A stretch of 64,000 nucleotides of DNA from Gelidibacter maritimus (GTDB taxonomy: Bacteria > Bacteroidota > Bacteroidia > Flavobacteriales > Flavobacteriaceae): contig NZ_JACGLT010000006.1 in assembly GCF_014062315.1 (NCBI RefSeq), positions 1 through 64,000 on the forward strand, in the 5' to 3' direction. The notes under the pieces were generated by a model. That model searched no databases. It was given only the letters and a program-made list of their open reading frames with translations, and was not told the DNA's origin. Each line of letters opens with the position of its first letter. The first letter of the stretch is position 1. The translations under genes were made by a program, and so were the position numbers. Positions 17,311-25,683 of the stretch are shown piece by piece.

Positions 17311-17608
17311 GAAAACTCTTAAAGTGAAATTGAGAAAATTATGTAACAAAAGTCTCGCTCCGAGAGGTGTTTTCTAAATCTGTATGGGTCGAGATTTTTT
17401 ATTTGGTCTTAATGATGTGATCTCCTTTTGAAGTTCTGATTTTTATTTTCAAGAATAATATCCTAATTTCAACATATAGGATTTTAAGTGGTCACTCCTT
17501 TATTTTTCTACTCACAGAACGAGAAACTACAAGTCTATATTATTATCTGAAAGGCTAAGTGTCCAGATGAAAAAACCTACATAATCATAAATTAATTAAA
17601 ATAAAATC

Positions 17609-18001
17609 ATGGAAAAATCAAAACGCTATCAGCAGGGAATGGACATTATAAAAAAATATGAAGACCCATCAGAAAAACCTGCTTACTCTATCACTTTTGA
17701 CAGTTTAATGGATTTAGATTCCGAGTTGGAAAATTATATTGTTGAATTTGCTTTTGGTGACATTTATTCCAGAGCAGGACTATCCGATGAGAATAAAACG
17801 CTGATTACAATTTCTTCATTGGTCACCCAGGGGTTGGAACCGCAATTGAGATTGCACGTCAATATTGGCCTTACCATAGGGTTGACTCCAAAGGAAATAA
17901 TTGGCGCTATCATTCACTTGCTGCCATACACTGGCTTCCCGCGTGTGCTGAATGCCTTGAAAATAGCAAAAGAGGTTTTTACTGAAAGAGATATTAAATA
18001 A
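17609..18001 (+). CDS. Carboxymuconolactone decarboxylase family protein
   Basis: 130 residues, one CMD domain: FAFGDIYSRAGLSDENKTLITIS, then LEPQLRLHVNIGLTIGLTPKEI, then IHLLPYTGFPRVLNAL. There is no cysteine, so it cannot be an AhpD-like peroxidase and belongs to the gamma-carboxymuconolactone decarboxylase side of the family. The substrate is unknown. It lies between the hydroxyproline genes and marC on the same strand, preceded by a 298-bp gap with no gene. Its place in the pathway, if any, is unclear. Confidence 0.85.
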   Translation: MEKSKRYQQGMDIIKKYEDPSEKPAYSITFDSLMDLDSELENYIVEFAFGDIYSRAGLSDENKTLITISSLVTQGLEPQLRLHVNIGLTIGLTPKEIIGAIIHLLPYTGFPRVLNALKIAKEVFTERDIK

Positions 18002-18148
18002 GGAATCAAGTTAATTAGCTATGGAGCTTATGAATTGCACACCAAAAAGGGGCGAAACTATTTTTTATGAGCGATTAAAATTAAATCAGAATTATTTAGG
18101 AAGTAAAGCAGTGATTCAAGTTCTTTGAACATTGAAATACTTTAACCA

Positions 18149-18769
18149 ATGGATAACCTATTAACATTTTCGATTACAGTATTTACCGGGTTTTTTGCGA
18201 TTACCAACCCAATCTCAAACATGACCATTTTCTTATCCTTGACCCAAGGTGCTGACGAAAGAACTAAACGGGATATTAATAAGAGGGCAAATATTATTGC
18301 TTTTATTATTGTTGTCGTTTTTGTTTTATTGGGGAAATATATTTTCGAACTGTTTAACATTAGTATTCCTGCGTTTAAGATTACTGGAGGAATCCTAATA
18401 TTTTACATTGGTTTTGAAATGCTACAATCAAAAAAATCGAACGTAAAAAACATTAAAGATGTCCATATTGATGAGAATATTGCGGTCTCGCCATTGGCCA
18501 TTCCTATTTTGGCCGGGCCAGGAACAATTGTTACGGCTATGAACTTTGTGGCTAATGTGACGCCATTCCAGGTGTTTTTAGTCATTGCTATTTTTGGATC
18601 CATGAGTTTATTGACTTATATAACTTTTAGACTCAGTAGGTATATTGTAAAAGTTGTTGGATTTAATGTGATTTCAGTAATTGGCAAAATAATGGGATTA
18701 ATCATTGCAATCATAGGAACGGGGATGATCATAGAAGGGATTAAACTTGCATTTAATTTGATGTCATAA
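18149..18769 (+). CDS. MarC family integral membrane protein
   Basis: 206 residues with about six hydrophobic segments. The family signatures are visible: an N-terminal TGFFAITNPISNMTIFLSLTQG (about residues 12-33) and a central AVSPLAIPILAGPGTIVTAM (about residues 112-131). MarC proteins are membrane proteins of unknown function, once wrongly linked to multiple antibiotic resistance. It ends 37 bp before a strong bidirectional terminator shared with the convergent SusD gene. It may be part of the hydroxyproline transcript or stand alone. Confidence 0.9.
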   Translation: MDNLLTFSITVFTGFFAITNPISNMTIFLSLTQGADERTKRDINKRANIIAFIIVVVFVLLGKYIFELFNISIPAFKITGGILIFYIGFEMLQSKKSNVKNIKDVHIDENIAVSPLAIPILAGPGTIVTAMNFVANVTPFQVFLVIAIFGSMSLLTYITFRLSRYIVKVVGFNVISVIGKIMGLIIAIIGTGMIIEGIKLAFNLMS

Positions 18770-18805
18770 CTGTTGCTTCATTTGGCTTTAGCGCTATATA
18801 AAATA

Positions 18806-18840
18806 AAAAGAGCTGTCACCAATAAAATGACAGCTCTTTT
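18806..18840. terminator. Bidirectional terminator between marC and susD
   Basis: AAAAGAGCTGTCA and TGACAGCTCTTTT form a perfect 13-bp stem around a nine-base loop. The A and T runs on either side serve both convergent transcripts. Confidence 0.88.
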
Positions 18841-18869
18841 CGACTAAATCAAATTAAAACTATATTTAT

Positions 18870-20414
18870 TTAATTAATGGCTGAGTTGGAGTTAATCTCT
18901 GATAACGGTATTGGCAAATAAGCGTGAGATGCCGCATTAAATCCGCTTCTGCCTGCGTCCTGCATGGCTTGGTCCAACATATTCCATCGTCTTAAATCAA
19001 AAAACCGTACAGATTCTAAGGTTAATTCCATGGTTCGTTCATGGATGATCTGTTTTTTGACATCAGCTTGAGAGGTTACTGTTATTGGAGGCATGTAGCC
19101 ATGAACAGCCCTTAAGTTATTAATGATGTCTATGGCCTGAGGTGTAGCTCCGGTTTCGTTCAGAGCTTCGGCATACATCAGTAAAACATCAGCATATCGC
19201 ATCAATACCACATTCACACCAACATAGCTATTGTTCCAAACATAATTAGGTAACCATTTTCTAAAATAAACGGCATCATCATTTGTGTTTTCATAAGTTT
19301 CCAACATTAGTTCGTCCCATGTACTTCCCTGCATTTGGTTGGTATCAGGATCATTATAAAACGGATCTCTAAAGTATAGCGAACCGTAAAGTCTATTGTC
19401 ATACAGACCGTTGCTGGCAATCATGCCTTCACTTTTCATTTCGTTGACAATGTCCATGGTGGCGGCAATTCCGCCCCATCCACCTACAGACCAATCGCCT
19501 ACAAAAGCATGTAATCTTGTCGAATTATTTGAAGTGGCATCTGCGGTTTTAAACTGGAGTTCAAAGATGGATTCTTTATTGTTTTCATTTTCGCCATTAA
19601 ACAGACTTGAAAAATCAGACTCTAAGGCATAAGAACCCGCTGAGCCTTCAACAATAGGCTTAAACGCCAAGGCTGCATTTTCAAAGTCAGAGGCTTCAGA
19701 TGAAGAAGGATCGCCAGCTTTATACATATAAGCTTTTCCTAAATAGGCCAGGGCGGCTCCTTTTGTGGCTCTTCCAGGCTCGGTATTGTCCACTGTTTGT
19801 AACATCTCGGCAGCTTGTTTGAAGTCGTTAATGATCACTTCCCAAGCTTCTGGACGAGTGGATAACGGTTTATCTAAGGTCTCGTTGGAGATTAACTCAG
19901 TCCTTAAGATAATTTGCTCATAAAGCGTCAATAATTTAAAGTGGTAATAGCCTCTTAAAAAAGTAGCTTCTCCAATTATTTGCTTTTTCTCGGCATCCGA
20001 TATTTTGTCAGAGGTCATTTCTCCAACTTTGGTAATAACTTGATTGGCAAAATTTAATCCTTTATAGTTGGTGGTCCATATCACATCTATAAAAGTATGG
20101 CCATTGGTGTAACTGAAATTATATATGGACATCCAATGGGCATAGTTGCTCGCATCCGGTCCTGGTAAAGCATAATCAGATCTGAAATATTCGACCACTG
20201 GACGTCCTTCTTGCCAGCCATCCCAGAAATTGCTTCTTGATTCCAATTCTGAATAGGCAGCTACTAAACCAGACTGCGCGTCTTCGGCATTTCTCCAAAA
20301 ACTGGCAGAGGTTAATTGATCAACTGATGTTTGTTCTAAGAAATCATCGTCATTACATGATGTTGTAGTTGTTAATATTAAAGCAACTAAAACTATTTTA
20401 TATACGTTTTTCAT
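18870..20414 (-). CDS. SusD/RagB family glycan-binding lipoprotein
   Basis: 514 residues. The lipoprotein signal peptide is MKNVYKIVLVALILTTTTSC with the lipidated cysteine followed by NDDDFLEQ. SusD features are DFLEQTSVDQLTSASFWRN at the N-terminus, the TPR-like IIGEATFLRGYYHFKLLTLYEQIIL (about residues 145-170), LMYAEALNETGATPQAIDIINNLRAVHGY and HERTMELTLESVRFFDLRRW near the end. It is a cell-surface partner of the SusC transporter, capturing glycan for import. It lies 20 bp downstream of susC on the same strand, forming a transcriptional unit. Confidence 0.95.
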   Translation of the reverse strand: MKNVYKIVLVALILTTTTSCNDDDFLEQTSVDQLTSASFWRNAEDAQSGLVAAYSELESRSNFWDGWQEGRPVVEYFRSDYALPGPDASNYAHWMSIYNFSYTNGHTFIDVIWTTNYKGLNFANQVITKVGEMTSDKISDAEKKQIIGEATFLRGYYHFKLLTLYEQIILRTELISNETLDKPLSTRPEAWEVIINDFKQAAEMLQTVDNTEPGRATKGAALAYLGKAYMYKAGDPSSSEASDFENAALAFKPIVEGSAGSYALESDFSSLFNGENENNKESIFELQFKTADATSNNSTRLHAFVGDWSVGGWGGIAATMDIVNEMKSEGMIASNGLYDNRLYGSLYFRDPFYNDPDTNQMQGSTWDELMLETYENTNDDAVYFRKWLPNYVWNNSYVGVNVVLMRYADVLLMYAEALNETGATPQAIDIINNLRAVHGYMPPITVTSQADVKKQIIHERTMELTLESVRFFDLRRWNMLDQAMQDAGRSGFNAASHAYLPIPLSEINSNSAIN

Positions 20415-20434
20415 ATTGTTTTATTTTGTAATTT

Positions 20435-23400
20435 TTAAAATGCCAATTGAACTCCAAAAATTATCGATTTATATTTCGGATATAAATTAATATCAATACC
20501 TCTTGACAATACACTTCCTCCAACTTCAGGGTCTAAGCCACTATATTTGGTAAATGTAAATAAGTCCTGTCCGGTAAGGTAAACTCTGAATTTATCCAAC
20601 TCTAAAGTTTCTAGAATATTGGTCGGTAACGAATACCCAATCTGAATGGTCTTGATTCTTAAATAATCACCTTTTTCTAAAAATCGCGTTGAGGCTCTAC
20701 TGTTTCTGTTAGGATCGCCCAATACAGCTCTTGGAATGTTGGTGTTGGTATTGGAAGGTGTCCAAGCGTTCTCCGCTTCAGCTCTGTAATTCCTTCCGGT
20801 ATCTAAACTTAACAATCTAAAGTCATTGCCGTTATAAATTTTATTGCCTCCAACACCTTGGAAGAATATATTGAAGTCAAATTTCTTGTAATCGGCTGCA
20901 AGACTCAAACTGTATTCGTATTTAGGTATTGCGGTGCCTTGATAGGTTTCGTCCATTGAATCTATTACACCATCACCATTTTGATCTACAAATCTAATGT
21001 CTCCAGGAGAGGCATTTGGTTGCGCACCGTGAGCATCAATTTCGGCCTGTGATTGGAAAATGCCATCGGCTACAGGTAAAAAATAGGCGCCAGGTTCATA
21101 GTCTACTTGGGTTTGATTCACAAAATGATCCGATCCGAACAATAAACCAATACCATATAATTTTTGATTGGCGTTACTTAGTTTTGTGACTTCACTGTTA
21201 ATGGTGGTAAAGGTTCCAAAAGCCGAGTAACCAAATTCGCTGTCTTTATTGACATAGCCCAATTCTAATTCCAATCCTTTATTTTCAAATTCACCAACGT
21301 TTACAATCGGATTGTTGACCCCGCTTGATGGGGAGACCTCTTTTGTAATGAGCAAATCTTGAGTAGTTGTACTGTAATAATTGATGGCCCCTTTCAACTT
21401 ATTGCGCAATGAGGCAAAGTCGATTCCGAAGTTTGATGAGGTGTTCGTTTCCCATTGAAGATCGTCATTCTGCAAATCGCGAGCGATACTTCCTAAATAT
21501 GAGGTTTGTGGATTTCCAAAAACGTAACCTCCATTGCTCCTGTCTTTTCCTTGAGAGATAAGGGCTATATAATCATAATATCCTAAAGCACTATCATTAC
21601 CCGCTTGTCCCCAGCTAAAGCGTAGTTTTAGGAAGTTGAAGATATTTTGATTCTTCATAAAATCTTCATCTGTTATCTTCCAACCAGCAGCTACTGATGG
21701 GAAAACACCGTATTGATTGTTTTTTCCAAATTTTGAACTGCCATCCCTTCGGACACTTGCTTGAAATAAGTAGCGATCATTGTAGGCATAATTGACCCTT
21801 CCAAATTGTGATACCAATGCATATTCTGCGTTTGTTCCTTCGGCAGAATAAGTGCCGTCGCCAAAAGCATTCATAGTGTTGAAACTTGGATCTAATATTG
21901 TAGCTGGGATTTTATCGCCATTCTCATCAAATTTATAACCTTCGGCTTGAACATAGGTCTCCTTAAATGGTTCAGAAATTCTTTGATATCCTGCCAATAA
22001 ATTAACCGAATGCTTACCTATATCAAACTGGTAATTGAGCGTATACTCTTGATTTAACCTTCTAAATTCGCTGTTGTACTCAGAAACAAAAGCGTATTCA
22101 TTCTGAGGATTGTCATCAATATCCCTTACCTGAAATGGAGGATGAAAAGCATAAGTATAAGTATCTCTGTTGGCCAAGGAGAAGTTTGCGTTGGCATTTA
22201 GTCCCTCAATTATTTCATAAGTAAAGCCTACATTTCCTAAGAAATACTTCATCTTGGTGTAGCCATCAATAATAGCAGCTTCACCAACTGGATTTCGATG
22301 GTCAGGTAGATCGCCACTTCTATAACCATATCCTGATGGTTTAGACGGATCTAAAACAGGAATCAAGGGTGATATGAAATAGGTTTCCCTAAGGGAGAAT
22401 TTATAATCCTCTTGATTTGTTTCACTATAATTTAAACTCGTATTGATTTTTAATTTCCCTTTCGTGGATGAAAGGTTGGCATTGATACCTTTTTTGGTAA
22501 AGCCAGAACCGATTAAGATTCCTTTTTCATCAGCGTAACTACCAGCTACACTATAATTGATATTATCTGATGCGCCACTGACCCGAACATTCAATAGGTT
22601 TAATTGGCCGGTTCTATGAGTTTCATCAATCCAATTAGTATTTACATTGGGTGGGTTTTGAACATACTGCGGTAGACTTGCACCTGCATTCTCGTACATC
22701 TGCCTATGTACTGAGACATAACCATCAGCATCAAGTAACTTCATGTCCTCTCTAGCTGTATTGGAACTTAAAGAACTTTCAATCTCGATTTTTGTTTTGC
22801 CAGCTTTACCCTTTTTTGTGGTAATGATAATGACACCATTAGCGGCTCGTGTTCCGTAAATAGCACCAGAAGCCGCGTCTTTTAAAACTTCAATGGACTC
22901 AATATCATTGGCATTTAAAAAATACGGATCAGCTTGTACGCCATCAACAATATAAAGCGGTTGATTGTTTCCAAAGCTTCCAATCCCTCTAATGGTGATA
23001 TCAGAAGTTGAGCCAGGACTTCCAGAAGAAGCCGTGACCGTCACACCCGACACCCTGCCCTGAAGTGCATCTACCGGATTTGTGGTGACCACTTTAGTGA
23101 GGTCTTCGCTTTTGACGGAGCTTATGGCCCCAGTAACATCACTTTTCTTTTGGGTACCATAGCCTACAATTACGATTTCATCCAAATCTTCAGCACTTTC
23201 TTGTAATGATACATTGATGGTTGTTTGAGTGCCTACCGTGATTTCCTGAGTTGAAAAACCTAGGTAACTATATACTAATATAGTTTGGCTGTTTGGTACT
23301 TCAAGAGAATAATTTCCGTCAAAGTCTGACTGTGTTCCAACAGAAGGATCGCTTTTGACCATAACCGTTGCTCCTGCGACAGGTATTCCAGCATTATCTG

Positions 23401-23530
23401 TAATAGTTCCTTTCACCAAAATGCCTTGAGCATGCGTGTTGGTCATAAATCCAAAAGACACAAATACAAAAAGTAATAAAAACAGACTTTTATAAGTGTG
23501 AATTTGATTTTTTGATTGTTGTTTTTTCAT
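20435..23530 (-). CDS. SusC/RagA family TonB-linked outer membrane transporter
   Basis: 1031 residues. The signal peptide comes first, then a carboxypeptidase-regulatory-like beta sandwich (GTITDNAGIPVAGATVMVKS, about residues 38-115). A TonB box-like DEIVIVGYGTQKKSD follows, then the plug domain (GRVSGVTVTASSGSPGS, then IYGTRAANGVIIITTKKG) and a beta barrel ending in GVQLAF. There is no STN domain, so it does not signal through an anti-sigma factor. The pair with SusD imports an oligosaccharide. The associated glycosidases (GH37/63-like, GH2) lie on the other side of the divergent regulator. Confidence 0.96.
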   Translation of the reverse strand: MKKQQSKNQIHTYKSLFLLLFVFVSFGFMTNTHAQGILVKGTITDNAGIPVAGATVMVKSDPSVGTQSDFDGNYSLEVPNSQTILVYSYLGFSTQEITVGTQTTINVSLQESAEDLDEIVIVGYGTQKKSDVTGAISSVKSEDLTKVVTTNPVDALQGRVSGVTVTASSGSPGSTSDITIRGIGSFGNNQPLYIVDGVQADPYFLNANDIESIEVLKDAASGAIYGTRAANGVIIITTKKGKAGKTKIEIESSLSSNTAREDMKLLDADGYVSVHRQMYENAGASLPQYVQNPPNVNTNWIDETHRTGQLNLLNVRVSGASDNINYSVAGSYADEKGILIGSGFTKKGINANLSSTKGKLKINTSLNYSETNQEDYKFSLRETYFISPLIPVLDPSKPSGYGYRSGDLPDHRNPVGEAAIIDGYTKMKYFLGNVGFTYEIIEGLNANANFSLANRDTYTYAFHPPFQVRDIDDNPQNEYAFVSEYNSEFRRLNQEYTLNYQFDIGKHSVNLLAGYQRISEPFKETYVQAEGYKFDENGDKIPATILDPSFNTMNAFGDGTYSAEGTNAEYALVSQFGRVNYAYNDRYLFQASVRRDGSSKFGKNNQYGVFPSVAAGWKITDEDFMKNQNIFNFLKLRFSWGQAGNDSALGYYDYIALISQGKDRSNGGYVFGNPQTSYLGSIARDLQNDDLQWETNTSSNFGIDFASLRNKLKGAINYYSTTTQDLLITKEVSPSSGVNNPIVNVGEFENKGLELELGYVNKDSEFGYSAFGTFTTINSEVTKLSNANQKLYGIGLLFGSDHFVNQTQVDYEPGAYFLPVADGIFQSQAEIDAHGAQPNASPGDIRFVDQNGDGVIDSMDETYQGTAIPKYEYSLSLAADYKKFDFNIFFQGVGGNKIYNGNDFRLLSLDTGRNYRAEAENAWTPSNTNTNIPRAVLGDPNRNSRASTRFLEKGDYLRIKTIQIGYSLPTNILETLELDKFRVYLTGQDLFTFTKYSGLDPEVGGSVLSRGIDINLYPKYKSIIFGVQLAF

Positions 23531-23617
23531 GTTAGTAATTTCTTTATTAGTTAGCTGAAACTTCGGTTTAACTTAAGTTTAAGAATACCAAATATGAAAT
23601 TAATTTGAGACAAAACA

Positions 23618-23647
23618 TTGTAAATCACCTTTACTTGACCTTTACAA
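23618..23647. promoter_or_regulatory. Candidate operator upstream of susC
   Basis: An inverted repeat TTGTAAA - 16 bases - TTTACAA, enclosing CACCTTTACTTGACCTT (23626-23642). The same 17 bases occur exactly, on the other strand, at 25596-25612 in the regulator/glycosidase divergent region. It lies about 90 bp upstream of the susC start, a sensible place for an activator site. Confidence 0.65.
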
Positions 23648-23790
23648 CCTATATAAAATTTGGTTTTATTAAGGTTTTTGAAATCTTAACATTGATGTTT
23701 AAGTAACTGATTATGTGGGTATAATTTACTGATCCGTTTGTGTTGTAAGAAGAGGTGAAAGCAAAATGGTATGAGAAATAACCTTATAAC

Positions 23791-25485
23791 TCAAATGTTT
23801 TCTAAAAAAGTTACAAGATTGTCTTTTGACTCCAAGCCGAGTTTTTTTCTTAATCGATGTCTGCCAATTTCTACGGAATTTAAAGAGATATTATTAATGT
23901 TGGCAATTTCTTTGGAGCTAAGTTTGAGTTTGACCTGTACTGCTAGCTGAACATCCTTATCCGTTAAGTGCGGAAATTTTTCTTTGATTTTAAACAAGAA
24001 GTCGCTTTGCAGATTTTCTATATTGGCATGGAAGCGTTGAATGTCTTCGTTAAAATCAAACTTAAACGTATATTCTTTTATAAGATTATCGATGTTTTTT
24101 TTGAGCTCTTTTAAATCGGTGAATTTTAAGTTTTTTAAAGACTTGGTGAAGTCTTTATATATGGAGGTGCGTTGCGAGATAAACAAGGCTAAGTTTGTGA
24201 GTTCCTTCTGGCGGAATTCTAATTTGTGTTCAAGGTTCTCGCGTTCTAAAGATTGTGTTTTTAGTTTCTCTTTAGATAGTCTGTGGTTTTGTAGGTAAAG
24301 GGCTTTCTTCTTTTTAATATTATTCCAGAGACTTGCAATAATTAAAATAGCAATAATTGCCAATAAGATTGAGCCAATAAGTAAGAAGTTTCTTTTTTGG
24401 GCTTCTAAGTTACGTTCTTGCTCCAATAACTTTATTTCGTTTTCACGACGTTCGGCTTCGAATAGAATCCTCATTTCTGCGAGCCTTTCACTTTCTGTGT
24501 TCGAGAAAATTTCAGAGGTTTCATCAATGTATTTCTTATAGTAATTATAGGCCTCCCTATAATTGTTTGTTGCTACATAATAATCGGATGTGATTCTATT
24601 GTTCTCTAAAATTAATTCCTTATTGTTTTTTATGGTTTGAATAATCATCCGCGATTCTTCCAGTAAAGCATAGGCTTTTTTAAAATCTTCCTGTTTCAAA
24701 TAAACAATGGAAAGTTCATGGAGTATATAAACTTTTTTGTGATCGAATTTGATTTCATTGGTAATCGCTAGCGCCGATTCTAAGTATTTTATGGCCAAAT
24801 CAAGGTCGTCGATTTTACGATAACAGATGCCCATATTGGTCATGGCCTCGGCAATTCTGTCCTTGTTGTCGAGCGCTTCGATGAGTTCTAAGGATCTCTT
24901 AAAAAATGATAATGCTAAATTACAATCGCCTTTCCCCTCATAAATCAGTCCTATACTATTGTAACTGTAGGCAATCCGTTGTTTAGAGCCTATTCTTTCG
25001 TGTATTTTGAGTACTTCCGTATGATATTCTAAGGCTTTGTCAAAATATCCAATGTCATAATAGAGCCATCCAAGCGTGCGTAGGGTAAAAGCTAAATCGT
25101 AGTCATTTCCTATCTCTTTCCGAATTTCTAAAGACTGTAATCCATATTGTAATGCCTTGTCATAAATGTCATTAAACAAATAGCCTTGGCAAAGATTGAT
25201 AAGGGCCAAACCTTCTTGCTCTTTTTGATTAAATTCCTTTGAAAGCTGTAAGGCTTCAGAAGCATATTCTATGGTTTTGTCAGGGTTGATTGACCAAAAG
25301 ATCTCTGCAATCCTATTTAACAAAGGTGTTTTGTCCGCGCGATTTACCGTTGGCAATACGGTTAACAAACTGTCCAGCTCAACTTGCGAGTCGGCTGGAT
25401 TCTCATCCCATATATTCGTTTGTGCCTGTGTTGTAAAACAGAGACATATAAAGGTGAAAAGAACAAAATGTGTCAACGTCTTCAT
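23791..25485 (-). CDS. TPR-containing LuxR-type transcriptional regulator
   Basis: 564 residues. A signal peptide (MKTLTHFVLFTFICLCFTTQ) is followed by about seven TPR repeats (for example ALINLCQGYLFNDIYDKALQYG). A single transmembrane segment follows at about residues 355-375 (FLLIGSILLAIIAILIIASLW). After it come a coiled coil and a C-terminal helix-turn-helix (LSSKEIANINNISLNSVEIGRHRLRKKL). This is the Bacteroidota layout of a membrane-bound sensor with periplasmic TPR and cytoplasmic DNA-binding domains. It lies just upstream of susC on the same strand and divergent from the glycosidase operon. It is the likely regulator of both, and may act through the shared 17-bp site (inference). Confidence 0.88.
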   Translation of the reverse strand: MKTLTHFVLFTFICLCFTTQAQTNIWDENPADSQVELDSLLTVLPTVNRADKTPLLNRIAEIFWSINPDKTIEYASEALQLSKEFNQKEQEGLALINLCQGYLFNDIYDKALQYGLQSLEIRKEIGNDYDLAFTLRTLGWLYYDIGYFDKALEYHTEVLKIHERIGSKQRIAYSYNSIGLIYEGKGDCNLALSFFKRSLELIEALDNKDRIAEAMTNMGICYRKIDDLDLAIKYLESALAITNEIKFDHKKVYILHELSIVYLKQEDFKKAYALLEESRMIIQTIKNNKELILENNRITSDYYVATNNYREAYNYYKKYIDETSEIFSNTESERLAEMRILFEAERRENEIKLLEQERNLEAQKRNFLLIGSILLAIIAILIIASLWNNIKKKKALYLQNHRLSKEKLKTQSLERENLEHKLEFRQKELTNLALFISQRTSIYKDFTKSLKNLKFTDLKELKKNIDNLIKEYTFKFDFNEDIQRFHANIENLQSDFLFKIKEKFPHLTDKDVQLAVQVKLKLSSKEIANINNISLNSVEIGRHRLRKKLGLESKDNLVTFLENI

Positions 25486-25591
25486 GAATCAGAATTTCTT
25501 ATTAACAGAGCTGTACTTATACTTTTTAGAATGATTTGCGTGTTATCAAATATCGACAATATTAATTTAATAATTTTAATCAAAGAGGCAT

Positions 25592-25620
25592 TTGTAAGGT
25601 CAAGTAAAGGTGAGATTTAC
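25592..25620. promoter_or_regulatory. Candidate operator in the regulator/glycosidase divergent region
   Basis: Carries on the minus strand the same 17 bases, CACCTTTACTTGACCTT (25596-25612), as the site upstream of susC. The flanks also correspond (GTAAAT before and ACAA after), with small indels. It lies 72 bp upstream of the glycosidase start and about 110 bp upstream of the regulator start. Confidence 0.65.
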
Positions 25621-25683
25621 GTTATTGTCAATAAAAATTCGAAATTTGCTATGTCATAATATAAATGGATTTAAAACTTTGAA

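Noticed and set aside
18021-18128. A 35-codon open frame starting with ATG between the CMD and MarC genes
   Set aside because: Too short, no recognised features, and it could be chance in AT-rich DNA.
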